A DNA stretch of 64,000 bases from Candidatus Phosphoribacter hodrii. GTDB taxonomy: Bacteria; Actinomycetota; Actinomycetes; Actinomycetales; Dermatophilaceae. Below are positions 8,396 to 16,453 of the stretch, piece by piece; position 1 is the stretch's first letter; every line of letters begins with the position of its first letter. The notes beneath the pieces are model-generated. The model saw only the letters and a program-made list of their open reading frames with translations. It ran no database searches and was not told the origin of the DNA. The position numbers and the translations under genes were made by a program. The stretch lies in the NCBI GenBank assembly GCA_016707175.1, contig JADJIB010000004.1:1-64000 (forward strand), read 5' to 3'.

Positions 8396-8674
8396 ATGTC
8401 CACCAAGACCGACCGACTCAACCTGCGTTGCTCATCGGCGACGCTCGCCACTCTGCGTGAGGCGGCCGAGGTTCAGGACCAAGATTTGACTTCTTTCATT
8501 CTCGGCGCGGCGTTGGACCGGGCTCGGACCGTGTTGGCCGAGGACCGCGTGTTGCGCCTTGACCCGCATGAAGTGCTGCAGTTGGAGCGGGCGCTGGACG
8601 CCGAGCCCGCGGCGATCCCTCAACTCGCTGCCCTGCTGCGCAGTGTTCGCGCCTCCGCATCGGCGCGGGTTTGA
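8396..8674 (+). CDS. DUF1778-family (RHH) antitoxin
   Basis: ATG 8396, with an AGGAG at 8386, gives 92 residues. The N-terminus STKTDRLNLRCSSATLATLREAAEVQDQDL has the ribbon-helix-helix pattern of DUF1778/TacA antitoxins, with the beta strand RLNLRCS. The C-terminal VLAEDRVLRLDPHE is the segment that in this family wraps the GNAT toxin. It forms a pair with the gene just upstream, in the reverse of the usual order. The longer frame from 8339 is rejected because it would start inside the operator-like repeat and lacks a ribosome site. Confidence 0.8.
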   Translation: MSTKTDRLNLRCSSATLATLREAAEVQDQDLTSFILGAALDRARTVLAEDRVLRLDPHEVLQLERALDAEPAAIPQLAALLRSVRASASARV

Positions 8675-8740
8675 CAGGCGCCCGACTCGACTCATCACGC
8701 ATCGGCGGGCTTTACTGCATGAAGTGCTTCACTTCGGAAG

Positions 8741-9367
8741 TCAGGCGGTGCCTGGGGCGACGGTGACGGAGAGTTGGCGGAGGTAACGATCAAGAGCCGC
8801 ACGGGCAGCGTCGGCGGGCAACAACTGGCGGGACGACGCTGCCTGTAGGCAGTGCCCGTCGATCCAGGCGTGAAGGTCGACGGCGGCATACTCGAGGGCG
8901 GCCGGCCAGTCGCTCGGTGAGGTGGGGTAGGGGTGGCCGCTGAGTTCGGCGACGACTAACCGACACAGTTGGCGCTCGCCGTCCAGCGCGACCTCGCGCA
9001 GTTCCGCCAGGCTAGGGCTCACCTCGGCCTTGACCAGGATCGCGAGCCAGGCGCGAACTTCACCGCGGCGAACGTCGTCGAGAGGGAGGAGTTGTTCGAG
9101 GGCCATTCGGCATCGCGGCAACCCCGCTGGCATCGTTTCAAGGACGGTCGCGATGCGCGCGGCGGCGCCGTCGATGAGCTCTCGCGCAGCAAACTCGACG
9201 AGCTCGTCCTGCGACGAGAAGTAGTGGCGCAGCGCGCCCAAAGACCAATTGCCTTCAGCGGCAACGGTTCGCGCGCTCGCCGCCTCGAATCCTCCTCGGG
9301 CGACGACCGACCACAACGCGCGTGCGATCTCGTGGCGCCGCTCGTCATGGTCCACGAGCTTGGGCAC
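8741..9367 (-). CDS. TetR-family transcriptional regulator
   Basis: The 208-residue protein has a TetR domain: RRHEIARALWSVVARGGFEAAS, helix-turn-helix near residues 28-50, then LGALRHYFSSQDEL. The TetR C-terminal domain has DLHAWIDGHCLQAAS near residue 165, as in the BetI-like group. It is divergent from the SfLAP-type gene, with 57 bases between the starts. That gap has only a weak dyad (AATAC-GAAT-GTGTT, about 9394-9407), so regulation of the neighbour is inferred from arrangement only. Confidence 0.8.
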   Translation of the reverse strand: MPKLVDHDERRHEIARALWSVVARGGFEAASARTVAAEGNWSLGALRHYFSSQDELVEFAARELIDGAAARIATVLETMPAGLPRCRMALEQLLPLDDVRRGEVRAWLAILVKAEVSPSLAELREVALDGERQLCRLVVAELSGHPYPTSPSDWPAALEYAAVDLHAWIDGHCLQAASSRQLLPADAARAALDRYLRQLSVTVAPGTA

Positions 9368-9424
9368 GGCTCACCCTCGCACGATCTCTCGCCGTTGGCA
9401 ATACGAATGTGTTACAAAAGGGGC

Positions 9425-10150
9425 ATGACGCCCGAACTTGCGGCCGCCCTCGTCGGTCTCGCGCTGGTCGATGCGACCAGTTTCGGGACGCTGGTCCTGC
9501 CCACGCTCATGCTGGTGCAGCCGCGGGTTCGCGCCAGCCGTGTGGTGCTCTACCTCGCCGCCATCTCGGCCTTCTACTTCGTCCTCGGCGTCGCCCTCCT
9601 GTTCGCGGCCGAACGCGTCCTGGCTCTGGTCGCAGCCACCGAGCGAAGCCGGGTCGTCGACATGGTGCAACTCGTGGTGGGTCTGGCCCTCTTGGCGGGA
9701 AGCTTCTGGCCCGACCTGCCATGGGTCAAGCAGCGCCGCCAAGAGCGCGACGCTGCGGGCGGCGGCCGGCGGCCCGGCTGGAGGGATCGAGTCCTCGGCC
9801 CGGAGGCCCGGTCTCGGACGGTCATCGCAGTCGCCGTCGGCGCGGGCCTGGTTGAGGCGGCCAGCATGCTGCCCTACCTCGGCGCCGTGGGGATGCTCAC
9901 CTCCTCGGTCGCATCCACACCGGAGCGGCTGGCTGCGCTGGCCAGCTACGTCGTCGTCATGTGTCTGCCGGCGCTCATCCTGCTCGCGGCCAGACTGCTG
10001 CTGGGCGCACGGGTCGACGGCGCGCTTGGCAGGCTCGCCCGCTGGCTCGATCGACAGTCGAGGAACGCGATCTGGTGGGTCGTCGGCGTGGTCGGATTCC
10101 TCATCGCGAGAGACGCCGCCTCCCGACTCTGGCCGGGGTCTATGGGCTAA
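9425..10150 (+). CDS. GAP/SfLAP-family membrane protein
   Basis: ATG 9425 gives 241 residues with about six membrane segments: residues 5-25, 38-60, 75-92, then after a basic loop 137-160, 175-195 and 218-235. The opening ALVGLALVDATSFGTLVLPTLML and the repeat-like second half (AVGAGLVEAASMLPYLGAVGML) fit the sulfolipid-1-addressing protein family (SfLAP, also called GAP). Members in mycobacteria aid lipid export; elsewhere the substrate is unknown. Longer starts back to 8969 would overlap the divergent regulator and are rejected. Control by the adjacent TetR protein is likely. Confidence 0.75.
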   Translation: MTPELAAALVGLALVDATSFGTLVLPTLMLVQPRVRASRVVLYLAAISAFYFVLGVALLFAAERVLALVAATERSRVVDMVQLVVGLALLAGSFWPDLPWVKQRRQERDAAGGGRRPGWRDRVLGPEARSRTVIAVAVGAGLVEAASMLPYLGAVGMLTSSVASTPERLAALASYVVVMCLPALILLAARLLLGARVDGALGRLARWLDRQSRNAIWWVVGVVGFLIARDAASRLWPGSMG

Positions 10151-10352
10151 CACCTCGGCCCCACCCATCGTGCGCGCAACGCGGCAGGCCAGCAGGTATG
10201 CCGCCCGCGCCGGGTGCGGCCAGCGACCGGCGGGCCCTGCGGTTGTAGGCGACGCAGCATACCCATTTGTCGGGGGACCACCGCGTCAGCGACACTGGGG
10301 GGTCCAGCCGGGCGCCCGTGGCGTCCGGTTCACTGCGTCTACGGAGTCTCTC

Positions 10353-11558
10353 GTGCTGTCCGCCTATGTCCCCCTGTTCCGCGTCCCAGGCGCCCTGCGA
10401 TTCATCGCCGGGACGGCGCTGTCGCGCGTCGGCGGGTCGATGTTCGGGGTGGCGATCATCGTCATGCTCAGCGAGCGGCGGGGGAGTTTCGGTCTCGCGG
10501 GGGCGATCTCAGCGGTCGGAGTCGGCACGCTCGCCGTCGCGGGGCCGTTCATCGGGCGGCTCATCGACAAGCACGGACAACGTCGGATCGCCCTGCCCTT
10601 CATCGTGTCGTCCGCGATCTTCGGGACCTCGGCGGCGGTGCTGTCGATCGTCAACGCGCCGGTGTGGACGATCTTTGTGGCCTATGCCCTGTCTGCGGTG
10701 TTGCCCGAGCCCGGCCCGATGTCGAGGGCGCGCTGGGCGCACATCTATCGGGACGACGCGGACCAACTGCACACGGCGATGTCCTTCGAGCAGGTCGCCG
10801 ACGAGGGGTCGTTCGTCATCGGGCCGGTCGTCGCCGTCCTCGTCTCGACGCTGTGGTTCCCGGAGGCCGGGCTGCTCATCGCCGAACTGCTCTTCACTGT
10901 GGGGATGGTCGCCTTCCTCACCGCGACCGCGACCGAGCCGCCAGTCGTCGCCCACGAAAACCGGCCCGCGGGCCTCGCGATCCGCTGGCCCGGTCTGATG
11001 CTCGTTGCGACCGCGTTGACGATGACGGGGGTCATCTTCGGGTCCAACGAGGTGATCGCCGTCGCCTTCGCCGATGCGCGTGGCAATACCGGTTTTTCGA
11101 GCGTCGTCCTCGGCGGGTTCGCCCTCGGGTCGACGCTCGCCGGCATCGTCTTCGGAAGCCGGAAGTTCAACTCGACGCTCTCCCGGAGGCTGTTGCTCGC
11201 AGCGGCCGGGATGTTTGTGCTTGAAGCGCCGGCCTTCTTCATGAGTGACCTCTGGCCGCTCGCTGTGGTCATGTTTGTCGCGGGGTCGGCGACCGCGCCG
11301 ATGCTCATCACGAGCCTGTCCCTGGCCCAGGTGCTCGTGCCCAAGGCGATGGTGACCGAGGGGATGGCCGTCGCGATCACCGGCATCCTCATCGGCATCT
11401 CGGGCGGTGCGGCCGTGGGCGGCTGGGCGATCGAGGCGTGGGGTGCCCAGCGCGCGTATGCCGTGCCGATCCTCGCGGGGGCGGCCGCGCTCGCGATCAT
11501 CGTGGCCAGGTTCCGGCACGTCCAGCGTGCCGAACTCGCCGCGTCCGCCGAGGCCTGA
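10353..11558 (+). CDS. MFS transporter
   Basis: From GTG 10353 the protein has 401 residues and about 12 predicted membrane segments. The loop 2-3 motif is present in modified form (FIGRLIDKHGQRR, near residue 64-76), as is the polar segment PEPGPMSRARWAHIYRDD. It begins SAYVPLFRVPGALRFIAGTALSRVG, a start common to MFS exporters of unknown substrate in actinobacteria. An upstream extension of the frame to 9438 is only the shadow of the SfLAP gene. It follows the SfLAP gene by 202 bases and may have its own promoter in 10151-10352, where no gene is seen. Confidence 0.8.
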   Translation: MLSAYVPLFRVPGALRFIAGTALSRVGGSMFGVAIIVMLSERRGSFGLAGAISAVGVGTLAVAGPFIGRLIDKHGQRRIALPFIVSSAIFGTSAAVLSIVNAPVWTIFVAYALSAVLPEPGPMSRARWAHIYRDDADQLHTAMSFEQVADEGSFVIGPVVAVLVSTLWFPEAGLLIAELLFTVGMVAFLTATATEPPVVAHENRPAGLAIRWPGLMLVATALTMTGVIFGSNEVIAVAFADARGNTGFSSVVLGGFALGSTLAGIVFGSRKFNSTLSRRLLLAAAGMFVLEAPAFFMSDLWPLAVVMFVAGSATAPMLITSLSLAQVLVPKAMVTEGMAVAITGILIGISGGAAVGGWAIEAWGAQRAYAVPILAGAAALAIIVARFRHVQRAELAASAEA

Positions 11559-11577
11559 CCTCGCCGCGCGAGAACGC

Positions 11578-11940
11578 CTAGACGGCGTTCCTCGCAGCGT
11601 GGTTGGCAGAGAACGCAACCCGGACGAACAGGCCGAGCATCACGACCAGACCGGTGGCTGAGACGACCGCTAACGCCAACTCTGCTTGCGGTGCGAGGAG
11701 CCAGGCCACGAGGACAGTGACGAGTGCGGCGGCTCCCGTCACGGCCGCAGTCATGAGGGCCGGCTGCGCTGCCACATGGCCCGCTTTCCATGCCGAATCC
11801 GAAGCAAGCGTCGCCGACGTCTTGATGCCGATCATGGCGTTGCGGTCGATCGAGCCGCTCTTGGTCAGCGCGAACTGCAGGAGAGCCGCCGCAGTGAGGG
11901 CAACGATGACTGCTGTTGAGACGACGATGACGGCGTTCAT
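11578..11940 (-). CDS. SdpI-family membrane protein
   Basis: The 120-residue protein has three to four membrane segments. Between the first and second lies the block RNAMIGIKTSATLASDSAWKAGH, which matches the (N/R)x-x-G-I-(R/K)-x-x-x-T(L) pattern of the SdpI/YhfL family. SdpI gives immunity to a peptide toxin in Bacillus; most actinobacterial members have no tested role. ATG 11940 is used; GTG 11946 is possible. It converges with the MFS gene with 19 bases between the stops. Confidence 0.7.
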   Translation of the reverse strand: MNAVIVVSTAVIVALTAAALLQFALTKSGSIDRNAMIGIKTSATLASDSAWKAGHVAAQPALMTAAVTGAAALVTVLVAWLLAPQAELALAVVSATGLVVMLGLFVRVAFSANHAARNAV

Positions 11941-12058
11941 CCACAACTCCTTGAGAAGACGCGTTCCTCATGGGTGCCTTCCCCAAAAAGTCTCTCACGA
12001 TGGGGCCTGCCTATCGAGGCGGACGGAGAAGGCTCTCGCGGTAGCCATTCGCCCCGTA

Positions 12059-12113
12059 GAAATCTGTACCTCAGGTACGGGCTGCGTGCTTGAGGTACGC
12101 CGTTCTCACAGCC
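12059..12113. repeat. Palindromic intergenic repeat, copy A
   Basis: This contains perfect arms GTACCTCA (12066-12073) and TGAGGTAC (12091-12098) around a 17-base loop. Over about 55 bases, including the loop sequence (GG-CGG-CTGCGT) and the flank CAGCCC, it matches a second copy at 20553-20608. It lies 54 bases past the methyltransferase stop, so it may end that transcript. The rest of 11941-12166 holds no gene that I can see. Confidence 0.55.
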
Positions 12114-12166
12114 CACTCCAGGGGACCTGCCGGACGGCATCGCCCCGATAAGGTCGCCCTGGCAGG

Positions 12167-12919
12167 CTACGCCCGGTCCGGGCCGGCCTGACCGACCTGA
12201 CCGACCTGGGCGACCGCGAGGAAGAGCGGGAAGTCCTGCTCGACCCCGTCGACCGGTTTGCGCAGGTGGTAGACGGTGCGCAGGTGTGGGTCCACGAAGC
12301 CCCCCTCGATCAGCTGCGCGGCCAATGCCTCGCGGTCGAAGCCATGGTGCCCATGGAAGTGGCTGTGTCCCGCGTGGTAGGCGCCGCCATCGGCGTCGAG
12401 GTCGGCGATGCACAGATACCCACCCGGGCGCAGGGCCGCCTGGAGGGAGCGCAGGGCGGCCGGCACGTCGTCAACGTGATGCAGCGCCAGCATGCCGTAG
12501 GCCAGGTCGTATGCCGCCCCGCCGGGAATCGGGTCGACCCCAAGCTCCAACAGCAGCGGGGTGAGCTGGGTGTCGCCTTCGGCCGCGAGCCGTTGCGCGA
12601 CCACCTCGAGCATGCCGCGGGAGGGGTCCGACACCGTGATCGGCCCGAGGTCCGGGGCCAGGGAGCGGCTGAGCAGCGCGGTGCCGGAACCGAACTCGAA
12701 GCCGGACATCTGGCGGGTGAGCGGGACGGAAGCCCGGATCGCGTCCGCGATCGCTGTGGCTCGTTCGGCTCGCTTCGGGTCGTCGTCCCAGGTGGCGGCA
12801 ACCTCGTCGAAGAAGGTCGCGGCGTCGGGCTCGTGTCCATGACCATGGTCCTGGTCGTGCCCATGCCCGTGCCCATGCCCGTGCCCATGCCCGTGCTGCT
12901 CCTCGCGCTCGTGCTGCAT
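12167..12919 (-). CDS. SAM-dependent methyltransferase with His-rich N-terminus
   Basis: The protein has 250 residues from ATG 12919. Residues 10-30 are a (His-Gly)n run with two Asp and one Glu, a probable metal-binding tail. The rest is a class I methyltransferase: FEFGSGTALLSRSL (motif I) near residue 77, ITVSDPS after it, and LAYGMLALHHVDDVPAALRSL plus LRPGGYLCIADLD (motifs II-III). A second His cluster, HAGHSHFHGHHGFD, occurs near residue 185-198. Substrate unknown. The His tail could store or deliver nickel, zinc or copper, but no metal transporter adjoins it. Confidence 0.8.
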   Translation of the reverse strand: MQHEREEQHGHGHGHGHGHGHDQDHGHGHEPDAATFFDEVAATWDDDPKRAERATAIADAIRASVPLTRQMSGFEFGSGTALLSRSLAPDLGPITVSDPSRGMLEVVAQRLAAEGDTQLTPLLLELGVDPIPGGAAYDLAYGMLALHHVDDVPAALRSLQAALRPGGYLCIADLDADGGAYHAGHSHFHGHHGFDREALAAQLIEGGFVDPHLRTVYHLRKPVDGVEQDFPLFLAVAQVGQVGQAGPDRA

Positions 12920-13002
12920 CAAGCCCCGCCTTTGCGTGTTGTGTGTGTCGCGGGCGTGGTGCGTTGGTCACCCACGGCGAATCATGCCTGAACGCCCGGC
13001 GC

Positions 13003-13725
13003 TCAGGTGGGCGGCTGGGAGTCGGCGCGCGCCTCGCCGTAACCGAGGGTGAGGTGGGCCCGCGAAAGATCGAGCAGGCGGGGCAGGTCACCTTCGGCAG
13101 CGGCTGCCAGGATCGCGTCGTGCTCGTCGACCATGTGGGCAACGTTGGCGGCGTCGCGAAGGTAGGACTTGGTGATCCGCCGGCTGACCGGGAGGTCCCA
13201 CAGTTGATCGAGCAGCCCGAGCAGGATCGCGTTGTTGCAGGGCTCGATGATCGTCTGGTGGAAGCGGCGGTTGAGCTCATATTGCGCGACCGCATCGGCG
13301 GGGTCGGTCGCGCGCATCTCCTCGATCAACGTGCGAGCCCGGGCCTGATGCAGCGCGGTGAGCCGTCCGGCTGACTGTTCGACGGCGAGCATCTCCAGTC
13401 GCTCGCGGACGACGAACACGTCGTTGATGTCCTGGTCGGTGAGGTCGATGACCTGATAGCCGCGGCCGAGCACTGCGCGGACGAGACCTTCGTGCGAGAG
13501 GCGGTTGAGCGCGTCGCGGACGGGGGTGCGCGAGACGCCCAACTCGGCCGCGAGTTGTTCCTGGACGAGTTGCTCGTCGGCGGCGATCCGGCCTTCGACG
13601 ATGGCGTCGCGGATGGCCTCGTAGACCACGGCTCCCATGGGACGCCCCCGCCGGCCGAGATCGGCCGCCGAGGGGAGGGCGACGCGAGGACCGCCGGGGG
13701 AGCGGTCAGCGCTGACGGATCCCAT
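13003..13725 (-). CDS. GntR-family (FadR-type) regulator
   Basis: From ATG 13725 the product has 240 residues. The winged helix is at about residues 30-95 (VYEAIRDAIVEGRI, ELGVSRTPVRDALNRLSHEGLV), then an FCD domain with ligand/metal-like residues (ELNRRFHQTI near 140; HDAILAAAAEGD near 208). FCD regulators of this kind sense small carboxylates. It is divergent from the Rieske oxygenase gene, and a strong 10-base dyad in between (13830-13856) is the likely operator. Starts further upstream to 13857 would enter that operator and are rejected. Confidence 0.85.
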   Translation of the reverse strand: MGSVSADRSPGGPRVALPSAADLGRRGRPMGAVVYEAIRDAIVEGRIAADEQLVQEQLAAELGVSRTPVRDALNRLSHEGLVRAVLGRGYQVIDLTDQDINDVFVVRERLEMLAVEQSAGRLTALHQARARTLIEEMRATDPADAVAQYELNRRFHQTIIEPCNNAILLGLLDQLWDLPVSRRITKSYLRDAANVAHMVDEHDAILAAAAEGDLPRLLDLSRAHLTLGYGEARADSQPPT

Positions 13726-13829
13726 TCCTGCCACCTGACCTTCCGGGGTTTGTGACTCGGGCCCGCTCCTGCGCGGTCGCCGGGTCAGCGTAGCAACCGC
13801 CCGAAGCCCGAGTGAGGTAAGCCTTGCCT

Positions 13830-13856
13830 TGCACTGTATCCAATGTATACAGTGCA
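13830..13856. promoter_or_regulatory. GntR operator candidate
   Basis: TGCACTGTAT (13830-13839) and ATACAGTGCA (13847-13856) are perfect 10-base arms with a 7-base spacer. They lie 52 bases before the Rieske gene start and 105 before the regulator start, so one site could control both directions. The TGTAT/ATACA core fits FCD-type GntR sites. No other copy was noticed in the window. Confidence 0.6.
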
Positions 13857-13907
13857 TCCAGTCCTGCTGGCTAGGCAGGGCGGTAGCCGAGCCGAAGGAG
13901 TCTCCGC

Positions 13908-15023
13908 ATGCCGCACGTGCTCAACGCCTGGTATGTCGCCGCCTGGTCTCACGAAGTCACCCGGGACCCGGTCGCCAGGACGATCTGCCAGCAGCCAGTG
14001 GTCCTCTACCGCGCCAAGGACGGCTCCGCGGTCGCGTTGGCCGACCGCTGTGCCCACCGTGGCTACCCCCTCTCGGCCGGGCGACTGGTCGAGGACTCGA
14101 TCGAATGCGGTTACCACGGCTTCGCGTTCGGCTGTGATGGCGTGTGCACCCGGGTGCCGGCCCAGTCGACGATCCCGTCGCGGTCCAAGGTCCGGGCCTA
14201 CCCGCTGCACGAGAAGGACGGCTGGGTCTGGATCTGGACCGGTGAAGCGGAGCGCGCCGATGTGACCACCATCCCGGACACCCACTGGATGAACGACCCC
14301 GCATGGGCGACGGTCACCCACTCCTACCTGTTCAACTGCCGCGCCGATCTGGTCCACGACAACCTCCTGGACCTCACCCACGAGTCGTTCATCCACCGCA
14401 CGACGGTCGGCGACGACTACATCTACGAGCACGGCATCACGGTGGAGGTCGATGGCACGACGGTGACGGTCGACCGACTCATGCCGGGCGTCGAGGCGCC
14501 CCCGCTCTACGCCTCGACGATGGGCGTCGAGGGGCTCTTCGACCGGTTCCACGCCACCGAGTTCGCGGTTCCGAGTCACCACACCCTGCACTCGGGGATC
14601 ACCGGACGGGGTCGGCCGCGCGAAGAGGGCTACCTCATCAAGGTTCTCAACGGCATCACGCCGATCGACGAGCACACCTGCTGGTACTACTACGCCTTCT
14701 GCCGCAACTTCGGCATCGAGAACTCCGCGGCGACCGAGGACCTGAGGATCGGCTTGAGCACCGTGCTCGACGAGGACGCAGAGGCGCTGCGACTGCAGGA
14801 GTTGGCGCTGCAGACCCGCCCCAAGGGCGAGCACGACGTCCTCATCGCCCAGGACGCCGGGGTCGCCAAGGCGCGCCGCGTCATGTCGCAGTTGCTCGCC
14901 GCCGAGTCCGTCGCAGCCGCCGGCCCCGCGTCGGGCACCAGCGAGGCCAGGTATGCCGCGTCGCCGGCCGCCGCTGCTGCCGCCGCTCCGCCTGCGGCCT
15001 CGGCCACGGCCTCGGTCGGCTGA
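13908..15023 (+). CDS. Rieske non-heme iron oxygenase, large subunit (VanA-like)
   Basis: The protein has 371 residues. The Rieske [2Fe-2S] ligands are C48-x-H50 and C67-x2-H70. The mononuclear iron triad is probably D155, H158 and H163 in LLDLTHESFIH. The length and layout match VanA-like aromatic or N/O-demethylating oxygenases. The last 40 residues are Ala-rich and low-complexity, which is unusual. The electron donor is the reductase at 18226-19188 in the same gene run. It is the first gene after the GntR operator. The substrate is not known; the adjoining amino-acid-type importer and M20 hydrolase suggest a nitrogen-containing or amino-acid-conjugated compound. Confidence 0.88.
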   Translation: MPHVLNAWYVAAWSHEVTRDPVARTICQQPVVLYRAKDGSAVALADRCAHRGYPLSAGRLVEDSIECGYHGFAFGCDGVCTRVPAQSTIPSRSKVRAYPLHEKDGWVWIWTGEAERADVTTIPDTHWMNDPAWATVTHSYLFNCRADLVHDNLLDLTHESFIHRTTVGDDYIYEHGITVEVDGTTVTVDRLMPGVEAPPLYASTMGVEGLFDRFHATEFAVPSHHTLHSGITGRGRPREEGYLIKVLNGITPIDEHTCWYYYAFCRNFGIENSAATEDLRIGLSTVLDEDAEALRLQELALQTRPKGEHDVLIAQDAGVAKARRVMSQLLAAESVAAAGPASGTSEARYAASPAAAAAAAPPAASATASVG

Positions 15024-15026
15024 CCT

Positions 15027-15473
15027 GTGTGGCTTCTCGTCCGCGACAACGCCATGACGCCCGCAGCCGATGGGTCGGTCACCCTCGCAGCGTGTCCTGA
15101 CACGGCCGACCGCGGCGAGGACTGGCGTTGGCGGGTGTGGCGTGGCCCTCCGGCGGCGACGGACTCGGGTGGGGAGGTCTTCGTCGAGACCGATCCCGAC
15201 AGTGTCCGGGCCACCACGTCGTTCGTTGATTCCGGGCCGGTCACCGTCAGCCGACGTGCCGGTGAGGAGGTCGTTGTCGTCCCACTCGTCGGCCACCACC
15301 TCGTCGCTGACTCGGCTGGTCCCTGGCAGCGCTGGCTGCACCCCGGGGATGCCTTCGTCCTCGAGGGCGAGGAGTCAGAGACCGTCAACCTCTCCAGTGC
15401 ACCTGGACCGGCCCGAGTGGCCATCGTCCGCCTCAACACCCTGAACGACGCACCGCTGCGCTGGGTCCCCTGA
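15027..15473 (+). CDS. Small cupin/HutD-like protein
   Basis: This 148-residue protein starts at a GTG 3 bases after the Rieske stop. It is rich in beta strands, with DWRWRVWRG, AGEEVVVVPLVGHH and LHPGDAFVLEGEESETVNLS. The PGDAF-x-L-x-GE and VNLS segments recall the HutD/Ves beta-barrel family, whose function is not established. I am not certain of the family. Its place inside the oxygenase-transport run suggests a role with the same substrate. Confidence 0.6.
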   Translation: MWLLVRDNAMTPAADGSVTLAACPDTADRGEDWRWRVWRGPPAATDSGGEVFVETDPDSVRATTSFVDSGPVTVSRRAGEEVVVVPLVGHHLVADSAGPWQRWLHPGDAFVLEGEESETVNLSSAPGPARVAIVRLNTLNDAPLRWVP

Positions 15474-15508
15474 CCCAGCGGCCAACCTCCATCGAAAGGT
15501 ACGACCCG

Positions 15509-16453
15509 ATGCGCCCGCTCATGCTTGTCACGCTCCTTGCCACCTCATCCCTTGCCCTCGCCGCCTGCACGAACGCGGGTCAGGCGTCCACCAGCACCAC
15601 GACAGCGCCCGCGGCCGGAGTGGCCGCCACATCGACCACGGCCGGTTCCGCGGCGGGCAAGGCTGCCCTCGACCCGGCGGTCGCCGCCCTCGTTCCGGCT
15701 GACATCAAGGCCAAGGGTCAGCTCAGCTTCGCCATGGACGCGTCCTACGCGCCGTTTGAGTACTTCGACACCGACAACAAGACGATCATCGGTTTCGACG
15801 CCGACCTGTCGCAGGCCATCGGCACGACGATGGGGATCAAGGTCAACGACGTCAACGCCGCGTTCGACTCAATCCTCATCGGGCTGACCAGCCAGAAGTA
15901 CGACGTGGGCATGTCGGCCTTCTCGGCCAGCGCCGAGCGCGCCAAGGTCGTGGACTTCGTGACGTATGGCGCCGGTGGCAGCGGGATCGCCGTGCCGAAG
16001 GGAAACCCCAAGGCGCTGTCGATGGACCCGATGACCCTGTGCGGTCGCACGATCGCGGCTCAGAAGGGCACCATCCAGGGGCTGGACTACCTGCCGAAGT
16101 TCTCGGCGGATTGCACGGCCGCGGGTAAGGGCGCCATCACTGCGGACCTCTACCCCGCGCAGACCGATGCCAACCTCGCGGTGACCTCGGGTCGGGCTGA
16201 CGCTGTCATGGCCGACAGCGTGTCCCTGGCGTTGCAGGCCAAGGCGACCGGCACCCTCGAACTCGCGGCCGGACCCGACTACAACCCCACCAACGTCGCG
16301 GTCGCCGTCCCCAACGACTCGCCGCTGGCCGCCCCGATCGGGGCCGCCCTCAAGGCCCTCGACAAGAACGGCACCCTCGCGGCGATCATGGCCAAGTGGG
16401 GCCTGCCGACCCAGTTCGCCACCCAGGCGAAGATCGGCGAGATCATCAAATGA
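15509..16453 (+). CDS. Amino-acid-type ABC transporter substrate-binding lipoprotein
   Basis: The protein has 314 residues. A signal peptide ends in the lipobox LALAAC (Cys at residue 19), followed by a Ser/Thr/Ala-rich linker to about residue 60. The family 3 binding fold shows FAMDASYAPFEYFDTDNK, IGFDADLSQAI and VVDFVTYG. Family members bind polar amino acids, opines and related zwitterions. Its stop overlaps the permease start (ATGA). It is the capture component of the importer in this island. Confidence 0.88.
   Translation: MRPLMLVTLLATSSLALAACTNAGQASTSTTTAPAAGVAATSTTAGSAAGKAALDPAVAALVPADIKAKGQLSFAMDASYAPFEYFDTDNKTIIGFDADLSQAIGTTMGIKVNDVNAAFDSILIGLTSQKYDVGMSAFSASAERAKVVDFVTYGAGGSGIAVPKGNPKALSMDPMTLCGRTIAAQKGTIQGLDYLPKFSADCTAAGKGAITADLYPAQTDANLAVTSGRADAVMADSVSLALQAKATGTLELAAGPDYNPTNVAVAVPNDSPLAAPIGAALKALDKNGTLAAIMAKWGLPTQFATQAKIGEIIK

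Noticed and set aside
9438..10352. N-terminal extension of the MFS gene
   Set aside because: The open frame is a shadow of the SfLAP-type gene; the real start is GTG 10353, where the hydrophobic pattern begins.
12835..12905. Low-complexity GC repeat upstream of the methyltransferase as a non-coding repeat
   Set aside because: It is the in-frame His-Gly tail of the protein, after the ATG at 12919.
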